The translations under genes and the position numbers were made by a program. The notes beneath the pieces are model-generated. The model searched no databases. It was not told the origin of the DNA and saw nothing but the letters and a program-made list of their open reading frames with translations. Below, piece by piece: positions 23,755 through 33,620 of a stretch of 64,000 nt of DNA (position 1 is its first letter; every line of letters begins with the position of its first letter). The DNA lies in contig JAHQIW010005559.1 of NCBI GenBank assembly GCA_019055375.1, forward strand, positions 1-64,000. The letters run 5' to 3'. This DNA is from Parelaphostrongylus tenuis (Eukaryota > Nematoda > Chromadorea > Rhabditida > Metastrongylidae).

Positions 23755-23990
23755 GCATTCAATACGCTAATCGCTTCTTGAACGCCGTAGAGTAGTGTTT
23801 TAACACGTCTCCTTGCAATCTTAAGGATAGCCTGGCTGTGGCGTTTTTCAAAGCGGGGAAAAACTCTAGTTGTAACAAAAAGTGTGCGCCGCTTGTGATC
23901 GCGCTGCGTGATCGATCAGCAACCGTATCCAAAGGGATATCTATTTGACGTAGTCGCAAATGTAGATCTGTGAGTCATATACGCTTCACA
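23755..23990 (-). pseudogene. Coding-like repeat unit 3, unidentified
   Basis: The minus frame has LRLRQIDIPLDTVADRSRSA and ATARLSLRLQGDVLKHYSTA, related at DNA level to units 1 and 2 around the LRLQG segment. A possible acceptor (ACTCACAG) precedes it. Confidence 0.35.
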
Positions 23991-24619
23991 TATCGTCGGA
24001 TTACTGACTGCTGTCAAGCGCTTCTACTGAGAAATCTCATAGCATTGATTCATAACTATAAAATAATTGAGCAAAATTTATGACTAAGTGATGGTACCTT
24101 TTTTTCTAGAAAATACGGCAATAGCCTTCTTGTAACTAGGTTTTCTTTCGATTATCTTGAATGTAAGGTTTTGGCTGCGATTATGTGCTACTTGATCAGA
24201 AGGAATTTTCTAGTTAGATGTTTTTCGAACAATATTTCTAATTAGAACCTAGAATCAAGAAATAGTTGTGACGTTGAAAGATTTTCCAAAGCCAAATCTC
24301 AGCACTAGAATGAAATATTACGCACAAAAAAGTTAAATTAGTGAGAAGGAAAAATTTCGAGTTAAATAAATTGAATTTCAAATAAAAACGAGTATAGGGA
24401 GAAAGTGCGTGACAAGTGCAAAGTCATTAATAAGTAGATAAAATGAGTGAATGTTTCGACGTTGCTTACTTTTTCGTCTTGTCGTTTCTGGTACATAGGT
24501 GGTGATTTTTGTAACTGGACGTGGATCGTAACGACCGTCGTCAATTCGGTAGGCAGCGTCTGCAATTTTGTGATGAGTGGGCACCGAATGTGCGTCAATA
24601 TAAAGATCTGCTCTGCAAA

Positions 24620-24770
24620 AACATTTGCCTCAGCTGGTATTCGCACCCAGATCTCACTCTTTCCGGGAGCGTATCCTAACCGTTGCACCACCGATGCTCG
24701 TTTTGCACAGCACTCTTTTTACGCTATAACGTGTTATCTGTCAACAGCCAACCGCTATCGACACTGAACC
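24620..24770 (-). mobile_element. SINE family 2-like tRNA-derived segment
   Basis: Minus strand: TGGTGCAACGGTTAGGATAC (A box), CTCCCGGAAAGAG, and GGTGCGAATACC (B box). Confidence 0.5.
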
Positions 24771-24970
24771 CACATTTGACCGTTGTAGGAGCACTCCACT
24801 TCGTCTAGCTCATAATAATTCGAGACGAGTGTTCGCAATAAAGATGCACAGCCTTTGCAGCCTTGCACAAGCTTCTTAATAAACAAAAATGCTTTTTTGA
24901 TTGACCCATCTTCAAAGGTATTGTGTAGCTCTTGACACGTTTTATATTCAATTGGTTTCCTCGCATCCAT
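24755..24970 (-). CDS. Small cysteine-containing open frame, unidentified
   Basis: 71 residues from an ATG, starting MDARKPIEYKTCQELHNTFE, with a KKLVQGCKGCASLL segment and two later cysteines. Codon use looks more gene-like than nearby frames. No signal peptide or family recognised. Its 3' end overlaps a SINE-like segment, so it may be truncated. Confidence 0.3.
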   Translation of the reverse strand: MDARKPIEYKTCQELHNTFEDGSIKKAFLFIKKLVQGCKGCASLLRTLVSNYYELDEVECSYNGQMWVQCR

Positions 24971-25293
24971 TATCTACGAATGCCTTCAGAGGTCTTAGTG
25001 GAATTCAGATGGTAATTGGGAATTGTTGTGTTTTTTACTGACACTTTGATTGCTGGTTGAGTCGATTCTCCAAAGTCGTGTACCCAAGCTGAAACATGCG
25101 CTCCTGGATTGCACACTCAGTCTGTGTGGTGCGTGGTCGAAAAGCATTGCGTTTGTGCTGGATTTTTCACTCTTGTGCTACCCGCCTACCAATGGTAGAA
25201 ATAATTTGATGGAAATATGAATAGAAAATAAAGCAACAAATCAGTTGTGTGTGCATATGAATGAGGAAATAACGAAATAAGAAATAAGGGATG

Positions 25294-25609
25294 TATTGAA
25301 ATTTGAGCGTGGTCTTAATAAAGCACTCGAAGGAAAGGTATAATATGATAGGAATACCAGCCAGCTAGCAATCGAGTGCGAAAACACTCAGTGTTAGGTG
25401 AATGTTTCACCTGACAAAGAGTGTAAAGCGTAGGTCGTCGATAACTATATATAAGGAGTGTGACGCTCCCGAGAGAACTGACTATGAAAAGATCGACAGA
25501 CGACGGTTCTGCCCGGCTGATGAGTCTGTAAGGACGAAACACGTGTCTCGGGCTGTACAAAAGCTTACCAGACCACATGACATGTTGGCTCAAATAATAA
25601 TGAAAGGAT
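25294..25609 (+). mobile_element. HHR-bearing PLE-type repeat unit, near full length
   Basis: About 315 bp with the layout shared by the other units: head (TATTGAAATTTGAGCGTGG and CACTCGAA), middle (GTGTAAAGCG, GTCGTCGA, ACGACGGTTCT), hammerhead (25511-25553), then tail (ACCAGACCACATGACATG, GTTGGCTC, AATAATAATGAAAGGAT). It has no reading frame. Its 3' limit matches the end of the 64-nt insert at 29301. It lies beside the minus-strand PLE but in opposite orientation. Confidence 0.75.
25511..25553 (+). ncRNA. Type I hammerhead ribozyme, canonical core
   Basis: Stem I GCCCGG (25511-25516) pairs with UCGGGC (25548-25553). CUGAUGA is at 25517-25523. Stem II GUCU/GGAC is closed by a GUAA loop. GAAA is at 25536-25539. 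Stem III is one C-G plus the A-U pair closed by ACGU, followed by GUC; predicted cleavage is after 25547. Every core base is intact. CACGUG is palindromic, so two copies could pair into a dimer. Confidence 0.9.
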
Positions 25610-25820
25610 AAATTCTAACACTTTGTGGAATACATGTTTTCGTTTTCTGGATACTTTCCGAATGTAAACACCAGCAGATATATGTCGAATAACTTGATGA
25701 AACTTATAATCTAAATGAAGCCCCAAGACCGACTGTCTATTAACCTCGGCATGCTTCATTATAATTACTGTTTTTCTTCTTTAAGCAAAACACGAGGTGT
25801 CACAATAAAATTTATTCACA

Positions 25821-25855
25821 GCTGACGTTTCGGCAGTTCGCCTTCTTCAGAGCCT
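25821..25855 (-). ncRNA. Hammerhead-like ribozyme of the ORF-bearing PLE
   Basis: On the PLE coding strand: CUGAAGA (fits CUGANGA), a 3-bp stem II with a 5-nt loop, GAAA, then CGUC. Stem III has two pairs and no loop, so it could only work well as a dimer; cleavage would follow 25824. Stem I is GGCU/AGCU. An extra A next to stem II makes the fit less perfect than the other family. PLEs are known to carry minimal type I hammerheads; activity here is inferred. Confidence 0.65.
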
Positions 25856-26056
25856 GGAAAGTCAAATTGTCCGCAATCCAATAAGCCAAACACCTCCAAT
25901 ACTCTTTTAGAAAAAATCACCAGACCTAGATTTCAATCGCATCAAGCACAAAATCAACTCTCAACATACTCACCGCTTTTTATATGTGTTCCACTGAATG
26001 ATTCAAGTGGAGACAACCGCAAGGAGATCACATAGGCTCGTAATGCACCTTACCCA

Positions 26057-26905
26057 TCAAAATAGCAGTCTTATATACTGACTAAAATCACGTGTGATAA
26101 CAAGGCATTCCTCCCTGCGGTTCATAGTTGGATTGGTGGTATTAATCCAAAGTGCTTCAAGAAGTTTTCGCGCTGATGTTTTTTGTTCCTGCGCAAGGAT
26201 GGTGACTTCAATCTCAAAATCAGCTCCGTCGTGTTTCTGTTCTCTATGCGTCCCTAGCGGGGTGTTCCGTCTTTTAGGACGCTTATCAGCTAGGTGTTCC
26301 TCTATACGGGCATAGAGCGGCCTACCCGTTTCGCCAATATATTTATCGCTACACGCTTTGCAAGAGATTAGGTAGACTGTACCTACGCTCGTGCAATCAC
26401 CGTCTCTGCCGTTAGGACATATTTTACAATCTTTCATTATACAGAGACGGTCATATAAGCGGTTGCGAACTAGTTGGCGTTTTAGAGTATTCGGTGGTAT
26501 TTCAATAAGATCCACCGATTGCTCTAAACCCGCTCTTTTCAAACAGCGTTTTATAGCTGTACTAATCTCATTTGAAAAGAACGCGAGGATGAACGGGATT
26601 TTCCTTTCGTTCGAGATTTCGTTCGGAGGCGCACTATTTCCTCTAAACCTAAGCCGAGGGGCTACAAATTCATTGCCATTAGAAGTGGCTATTTCCGCCA
26701 ATTTCACGGATTCTACTCTCTGCTCCTCCCCAGTACATACGCTGGCTGCTGTTCGAAACATGTTCTTTACTAGCGCCTTTTTCGTATGTGAGGGATGAGA
26801 AGAGAGATAGTGAACCAGGATATTTTTACTACTTGGCTTCCGGTACCACTTTGTGATGTAGCCGCTCTCGCTTAAGCTTATTTGCACGTTCAAGAAGGAA
26901 GCCAA
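26057..26905 (-). pseudogene. Penelope-like element C-terminal part with GIY-YIG endonuclease
   Basis: Second part of the same element in another frame. It starts where the RT frame is lost, with the PLE thumb region (ASFLNVQIS, then YRKPSSKN at 21-28). A cysteine cluster (C155, C160, C163, C171) precedes the GIY-YIG endonuclease: VYLISC (177-182), KYIGETGR (188-195), R200 and a late glutamate near 249. This CX2C-plus-GIY-YIG arrangement is characteristic of endonuclease-bearing PLEs. The initial codon of the open frame is TTG and is not a real start. The frame ends at 26057; about 200 nt of 3' sequence and a hammerhead-like motif follow on the same strand. Confidence 0.9.
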
Positions 26906-27549
26906 TAATCTTTTGGTATCTCACGGGTAAACTTTATATACTCTGACTGTTCATTCAACAATCTAAAGCAATTATCTAGCTCCTCTTGAGTGGAGCAGAT
27001 AACCAAACAGTCATCTATATACCTACAGCAGAGTAATGGCCGGGGATCCATCACTGGTGCTTCCACTTTCGACATAAAGGCAATCGCTAGGCTAGGCGCC
27101 AGTCGCTGCCCCATTGCCAGTCCTCTGATTTGTGCGAAATACTTCCCGGACCATCTGAAGATTGAGCAGTTCAAGCACTTCTTTAACAGGATCATGAACT
27201 GCTCAATCGACAAGCCATACATGTTTACAGCTCCCTGGTGTTGTATCAGAAGCTCATATGTGACTTGCAATGCGGAGTCATTCGATACGTTGGTGTATAG
27301 AGTAGTGACGTCGAATGACTCCATTACGTACACGCTGTTCGGGTTCGCGTTACGTAGACGATCCAGGAACATCTGAGTGTTCGTCAAATGGGCTGGAATG
27401 TGTCCTAGCAACTGGGATGTTATTAACGTTAAGAACCATGCTATCCTATCCGTCGGTCCGCCTACACAGCTGATGATAGGTCTAACTTTGAATATGGATG
27501 GATCGTTAGACATTAGATCATCAGTGGATACTAACTTATGTATTTTCAT
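26890..27549 (-). pseudogene. Penelope-like element reverse transcriptase (5' part, frameshifted)
   Basis: Reverse transcriptase part of a Penelope-like element. In this 219-residue frame: VRPIISCVGGP (22-32), catalytic FDVTTLYTN (79-87, D80), MGQRLAPSLA (146-155) and YIDD (177-180), the PLE order with its catalytic aspartates kept. The N-terminus is missing: upstream of 27549 an in-frame TAA interrupts the frame and similarity fades by about 27575. The frame ends early in KDYWLPS because one base of a T run is missing; the element continues in the next frame (26057-26905, 16-bp overlap). It was therefore probably a single polyprotein, now broken at least twice. Confidence 0.88.
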
Positions 27550-27589
27550 AAGTAATTATAAGACAGGACATGCTTAAAGAAGAAAAACA

Positions 27590-28640
27590 CTGAATGAAGC
27601 CTTTGATTTTTACAGCTTACTAACAACTATTCAACAATCAGCACTGTTTAAAAAAAAAATTCCGGTGAACAAAAGTTTCTTAATTGGACATATAATGATA
27701 ATTTGAATGTAAAAAATCTTGGAGAATCCAGAAATTTATTTGCTTTTGAAAGGCCTTCCTACAGCGCTGTAGCACTAGAAGAAAATTATGCTTCACATGC
27801 GTTGGGCACTGCGCACGCATCCTGCAGGACAAAGGTCCTCCTTTAGACTATCAATAATCATTCAACATCGTGGATCTTGGAGATTTTAGAAATGTACAAA
27901 AGCTTCCTCAAAGCATTATAGCGGAGAAAATAGATTTGTGCTTCGCACAGGCCTATTTCTCCTAGGACAAGAGTCTTCCTTTGAAACTGTTAGTAACCGT
28001 GCGATAGCGTAAGTTTCGATAAGTTCAATACTGTGTTTGGTTTCTTAAAAGACCGTCGCACTGCACTGTATCATGGAAAAAGACTGAGCTTTAGACACCA
28101 CGCTACTGCTTGTTGGCAGCATTGTTGCCTGAGTGGTTGTGCATTGATGACGCGATCAGTCGACCGCGCAGGTGCGATCCACATATGAGGTGAAGTTTTT
28201 GTTAATTTGCGGCTTTTTTCTACGCTTCGGATAAGGGATAAAACACCTGAGTCTAAGACTGCGAAAGTGTCCTCCAAACGTTCGTACGCTTTTCGTGTAT
28301 AGGCTTAGGCTGCCATGGCTTAGCTTTTTAGCAGGTGTAGTCTAACAATAAATGAAAGTAGAAATCCTAAGCCTACAAATAGATAGAACGAAGTTCCTTC
28401 CACAATTTTAGTGCAGAAACCTGAATATCTTTATCAAACGGAGAAAAAATTTTCAAATAAATAAGAAAATTTCTTTTGATATTGCGCAATGCGTGTCAAA
28501 TATAATTTTATTTTCCATGCCACGGCGTTGTGAAAGAGTACTTTTTCGGAGTCCTAGTAAATTTTTGGAATTATCGTAATTTACGCTATCAACGATTACC
28601 ATTGTCTGAGTAAAGGGTTCTTTCCTAAGAGAAATACGAA
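27590..28640. repeat. AT-rich dispersed repeat cluster
   Basis: Diverged monomers on both sides of 28.3 kb (CTACAGCGCTGTAGCACTAG, CTTGGAGATTTTAG; inverted TACGCTATCAACGATTACC). No gene seen. Confidence 0.45.
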
Positions 28641-28697
28641 AAAGTCTGAAGAGAAAGTTCGCTTCAGCAAAAAAGAGTCCTTCAAAAATCCGTGTCC

Positions 28698-28970
28698 TGT
28701 ACCACAACAGACGACGACATCCGATGGACAAGAGCTGTTATCAACTGAATCCTCGGGATATAAGTGCTCTACAAGAAGACCATCGACCCAGATGAGTTCT
28801 TCACGAGAAGCCTAGAAGTAAGATATGTTCAACGAAACCCTAGAGCGAGGAAGACCCACTAGGCTACTCTCGCACGCAATAGGAAAAAACCGGAAGTGTT
28901 GCTGGTGCCTGCTCAATTCATCGACGATCAACAGAACGACAGGTAATACAGGTGATACATATTGTATTAA
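28698..28970 (+). mobile_element. 5'-truncated RTE fragment (C-terminal end)
   Basis: Matches the last 250 bp of the RTE at 44.9-47.7 kb (CCGATGGACAAGAGCTGTTA, CCTCGGGATATAAG, ATCGACGATCAACAGAACG) and ends with the same ACAGGTGATAC tail. Confidence 0.85.
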
Positions 28971-28984
28971 GTGTCATGCAAAAC

Positions 28985-29065
28985 AGTCGACATGGGGCTG
29001 GAACTGAATCCACGTCACACTCTACCGGGATGCGTGCTATCACTACACCACTCCCGCTTAATGTC
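28985..29065 (-). mobile_element. SINE family 2 tRNA-like head
   Basis: Minus strand: GCGGGAGTGGTGTAGTGATA, GCACGCATCCCGGTAGAGTG, B-box-like GATTCAGTTCC. It directly follows an RTE fragment. Confidence 0.55.
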
Positions 29066-29237
29066 GAATGTTTTGCTGAGATTGTTGTCGTGAGAAATAA
29101 TAATTTGTTGAAAATTGAAGGAGACCATATGGATGACTGAAATGCACTCGACAAACACTGAGACATCTTTTTCCACATGACTGAATCCAGTGTAAAACAT
29201 AGTTTCAAATTTTCGGACAATTCAACACCTGATTTTT

Positions 29238-29301
29238 TTCGGGCTGTACAGGAGCCTTTACCAGACCACATGACATGTTGGCTCAAATAATAATGAAAGG
29301 A
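29238..29301 (+). mobile_element. 64-nt insertion matching the 3' product of hammerhead cleavage
   Basis: Begins TTCGGGCTGTACAGG, i.e. one base before the predicted HHR cleavage point of the 25.5-kb unit, and ends in AATGAAAGGA, where that unit ends. It is flanked by a perfect 16-bp direct repeat, TCAACACCTGATTTTT, at 29222-29237 and 29302-29317. The insert has no ribozyme core. Confidence 0.85.
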
Positions 29302-30436
29302 TCAACACCTGATTTTTATTAAGTGCCTGCGGCTTTTTCCTTATTCCAAGAAAAAATGAGAAAATCCAGCTATAGGAAAGATTTGGACTCGAGCAGAGCT
29401 TGAAACCTAGAGGCTTAAGCCCACCATAATACTTTGAGAGGCCTCACGTGTTATCCAGCCCACTACCAACGCTCTTGCTTCGCCATCTTCTCTTGTGTTC
29501 TAACCTTAACCCTACAATCACCATCAGCCGCCAACAGGATGAGCCTGATAAGCAAAAATTGGCATTAATTCCGTTGTTCTGGAGCACCAGTCGAAACTGT
29601 AGTGGTTTAATCTCTAATTACTGCCCGATCTTTTGGAAAAGGGTGTTAAATAAAGTTGTAGTAATATGGTTCTGACTAATTATCTAAATAACAAGGTTCG
29701 ATGATGATTCGTGCTCTGCAGATGAATATCGTGCTGATAGCATCAGATGAAAGTGTTGAAAACCTTTGAGCGAAGGATGATCTATGGGTTCGCATTCCAA
29801 ATTGTAGAAAAGAAAAACAAGCCGAAGTAAAAAGGAGCAAAAAATAGAAGGCTCAAGGAAATCAAACTGCGAATAAGGGAGGAATAAGAAAATGCAGAAA
29901 ATGACGAAAAAAAAACGTTATCGAAAAGAATCGCTTTTTGGAAATTGTGGGAGAAAACAAGTGAGTAATCTTTCGAGGTGGGCTCCTTTAGCAATAATAT
30001 ATCTTTTGTGAGTCTATTGTTTTTTAACTGAAAATGGTCTTCCTTGCTGCTTTCAGGTTTGTCAGTTGCTTCTTCAACTGACTACTCATCGACTAGACAC
30101 TTGATACGCAACGAGTATCTGTGCGACTTTTTCGCTTTGACATATTCAGCGCTGCAATTTTTTTCTGGGATAGATTTACGCTTGTCATAAACTTTTGCGG
30201 ATATGAACAAGATAAGGAAAAGGAAGGAACTGAGCGAGGACAAACGACTAGCCGCATAAAAGGGGTTCTTTGATAGAAGAATGTTAAAGTTTGTTAAAGA
30301 ACTGGAGTACTACAACAGAAAAAAAAGACAGAAATCATATCTTTGCATTCGATGTTTCGCTCAAAAACGATGGTAATCTGATAACCTGATAACGTGTTTT
30401 TGAACATTACATGAGGTCTCGTATGGCACTTATACA

Positions 30437-30479
30437 GTACTACGCACCTGTATCGTCTTTCCAGGCTCATCAGTAGTAC
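30437..30479 (-). ncRNA. Degenerate hammerhead (left member of pair)
   Basis: Stem I GUACUA/UAGUAC is perfect and CUGAUGA intact, but GAAA is GAUA, stem II has a mismatch, and the cleavage triplet is GCG. Confidence 0.65.
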
Positions 30480-30746
30480 GGTGCCTTTCGGTTTAGCCGA
30501 TCGCCTACGGGTGGGGGGAAGGATAGACCCCTTACCTATAAAGGAATCGATGTCAGAATATTCAAATCAGCACGTGTTGGGTGACGAAATCCCCTGACAT
30601 TGCAGTAACCACAGTCGAGCGCTTATGGCTGGGAATCAAATCCCTACTTTTGACCGTGTATAAATCGCGCCCAAAAACGGTAGTAATTTGATAATCTGAT
30701 AACATGTTTTATATCGTGCAAGGGATCGGCTGAACCGAAAAGCACT

Positions 30747-30789
30747 GTACTACTGATGAGCCTGGAAAGGCGAAACACCTGCCTAGTAT
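30747..30789 (+). ncRNA. Hammerhead (right member), intact core but GCC triplet
   Basis: GUACUA/UAGUAU stem I, CUGAUGA, perfect stem II GCCU/AGGC with GGAA loop, GAAA, then C-ACCU-G. Only the conserved U before the cleavage site is C (GCC). Confidence 0.75.
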
Positions 30790-30850
30790 TGTATAAGTGT
30801 ATATCAGACCTCATAAAAGGCTCAAAGCATATTATCAAAATAGCCATTTC

Positions 30851-33109
30851 AGTTGCGTTTCACGGATAAAATTGTCCTGATGACATCAATAATTAGATAA
30901 ACAAAACGATTACTGGCCATTTACAAAACAAGTGCTGTGGAAAAACGGAGGTTTCAGCAAGGAAATTCGTTCTTTATGGACGCTCGCTGAAGAGAATATC
31001 ATCAAATTTCTAATCTTTCTTTGTGAAGTCAGATTTCATGAACATTAAATCGATAAAAAAGAAGAGTTACACCGACTCTGCATACGTTTCCAACTCCAGG
31101 ATTCTTCTTGCGTTAGCAAAGGCCATGATAACTTATAAGTGTGAGAGATAATTTACCGATGCCGTGCACGTGGAATCTTTTACCTACTTTTGTAATGAGA
31201 GTGATATTAGTTTGAGCTAGGTCAAAAATCAAGTGAATGGTACATGTATTACATTCAAAGGGATGTCCCGAGCGCAAATACTGTCAGCAATGGAGTCTTA
31301 TGTAATGTCAACCACACAGCAATGAAGACCATCCACCTAGTGATCAGAGTTCCTCACGAAAATCTCAGAAGAAAAGTATAATTTCGTATAATCGAGTTAT
31401 TAAGCGAAAAGAGCCAACTAGAGATCGCGAACGCGGCAAGGGAAATGGAGACTTTATAGGCCCATTTGAATTAGTTCAAGATCTACGCCAAGACATATGG
31501 TCACGTGTTGCATCTAGATAAAGTCCTATACTTTTTCTCCTCTTTTTCTCTTCTTCCCATGCTTTTTCCTAATCTGTTACAGAGTTAAAAGTAGAGTTAA
31601 ACTGGCAATAAAAAGTCTTTCTGAGCAGTCGAATTTATAAAAAAGGCTATCTCAAATAGTATAATAAGATGATCGATATGGAACTTAAAGCACACAGTGG
31701 ATGTTTTTCGTCCGTAATCTGTAAAGCTTTTGTTAAGAATATCATAACCACCAACAAATATAATATCATAACCATGAGTATACTAAAAGAATTGTGTACT
31801 TTAACTAAGACAAGCACAAATTACTGCTGAATTTCTACCTGCTGGAGCTGCTCGGTATTCACAAGCCAGAAGGCCGTGTGAACCTGAAAAGCTGTTATAT
31901 AGGTGGAAAAAGTGTAAAAAACAAGTGAGTTACACATTGCCCATATATGATATTCTACACAAGAATGTTTTCACTACTTATCGATTTCTTTTTGAGTTTA
32001 CAGAGTAATTTGAAAGTTTGTCGAAGCAAAGGTTTAAAGCCACTTATAATGCCCATACACGGAAGAATTTGAATGAACTAATAAATATAACATCTGTGTT
32101 TAATAAGTCACTTTCTTGCCGGCAGAAAAGTAAAAACTAGAAATATATGGTGAAGAGAAGATGAAATGATAGATCTATACAAATAAGCATACACCAAACC
32201 GAGGAAAGACGATATAGAGATACGAAAAGCAAAAAAAAATCGTGAAAATTGTAAGATAAATGGATGACAGTGTAAAAGTAGAAGCAAAAATTTCATTCGG
32301 ATATTCCAGTATCCACTAAAGATAAGCTTTTTGTTTATAGTGATGAATCTGAGATGAGCATATGCTCAGAACACTTTGAAACATTGTGGAAAACCGTCGA
32401 GTGATGTGATGAATTGCAGGAAATACATACAAGGTAATTACGCTTTCATCCTTTCTGAGCACTTACATTCATCAATTTTAAGAATATTGAACAATATCCT
32501 GAAATACTTTCTATTTAACTGGCATGTAGATCAAAAATATGCTTACGCAGTCAAGTGTAATAGAATGATTTGGTGCTCTCTGATCAACACGGATCACAGG
32601 AATGCGATGATACGAGTGAAACTAGACACTTCGGGTACGTTCAATAGGAGCTCAAACCGCGCCTATACCTTTCTGGTGTGACGTATTTCGCACTACATCA
32701 TTTAGGTCCTCGATGTGCGTTCTCTCAGCTGTGTTTTAACCGTGCTGGTCACTATCAGCACTCACCCATCAACACAAACGATGTAAACGTGCAAATCGGC
32801 ATTGAACCCAATTAAGCCGACGCCGAGGTCGTAATTATTGCATTGAGATCTATCTACTAGTTAATTTATTTCCAACGGAAAAGTACGATGCAAGATATAA
32901 CCACAAGAGTAGGTTCAGTGTCAGTTTTTGCGTCCCACATGAATCCTGAGGGCAGAACGGAAGCCTCAATGGTGTAGTGCAGGCGAGCGCTTTCTTAGAA
33001 AGGTATTGTAGCGGTTCTAGTCCATTAGATATATGTAGGTCCCATGTTTTGTCCTGTCTTGGCATTCTTGTGGTCATAGTTCCCATCGTATCTTGCTGCT
33101 TGAAAATGG
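30851..33109. other. No recognisable feature
   Basis: AT-rich; no gene, RNA or alignable repeat seen. Confidence 0.5.
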
Positions 33110-33620
33110 GACACTTTGCCGTTATATGAACGCCGTTTTGAAAGAAAAACTTACTTTTGCTCTTTCATTGCAATGAAAAGCCTTTTCAATAATGAAAGAC
33201 AACACTGAAATTCTCATGATCTGAACTACCGAATGGCTACTCGGACATCAAAAATGGCCAGAAAACACGTTTTTTTCCCAAGGTGTCGAAGCGAGGACGG
33301 ATAGCAGAAGTGATCCAGTTTTGCGAAACCAACATTCTTTTGACTGTTACAGCGTCATGCGTGGTGCATTTTGAAAAACAAATAAATCATTGGAATTCTT
33401 AAGATTTGATCAATCGATTGTTTGTTACATCTCCGAACGAAAAGTTTTGGTCAGCGAGAAATTTTCGAATGAGAAAAAAATATTACTTTTTCTCTTCCAG
33501 CGCAACACCAAGGCCTTTTTGAAAATGAAATACACAGTTCAAATTCTCTTGATTCAAACTATCGAATGATTATTTAATCGTCAAAAATCAGCTCGAAATA
33601 AGCATCTCCTGAAGTGTTGA
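33110..33620 (+). repeat. AT-rich dispersed repeat cluster
   Basis: Three monomers: TCATGATCTGAACTACCGAA, CTTAAGATTTGATCAATCGA, CTTGATTCAAACTATCGAAT, each preceded by a TTTTTGAAAA-type block. Confidence 0.55.

Larger units (their letters stand above)
25785..27575 (-). mobile_element. 5'-truncated Penelope-like retroelement
   Basis: Whole extent of the PLE on the minus strand: RT frame, GIY-YIG frame, 3' untranslated stretch (25860-26056), hammerhead-like motif (25821-25855) and an apparent end close to 25785. The 5' boundary near 27575 lies inside coding sequence, so the copy is truncated. No confident target duplication was seen. Confidence 0.75.
30348..30850. mobile_element. Divergent pair of family C HHR units
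   Basis: A minus-strand unit (tail 30348-30436, HHR 30437-30479) faces away from a plus-strand unit (HHR 30747-30789, tail 30790-30850). The tail motif around CTGATAACGTGTTTT (30358-30405) recurs in direct orientation at 30667-30711, so the middle holds an extra rearranged piece. Confidence 0.6.
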
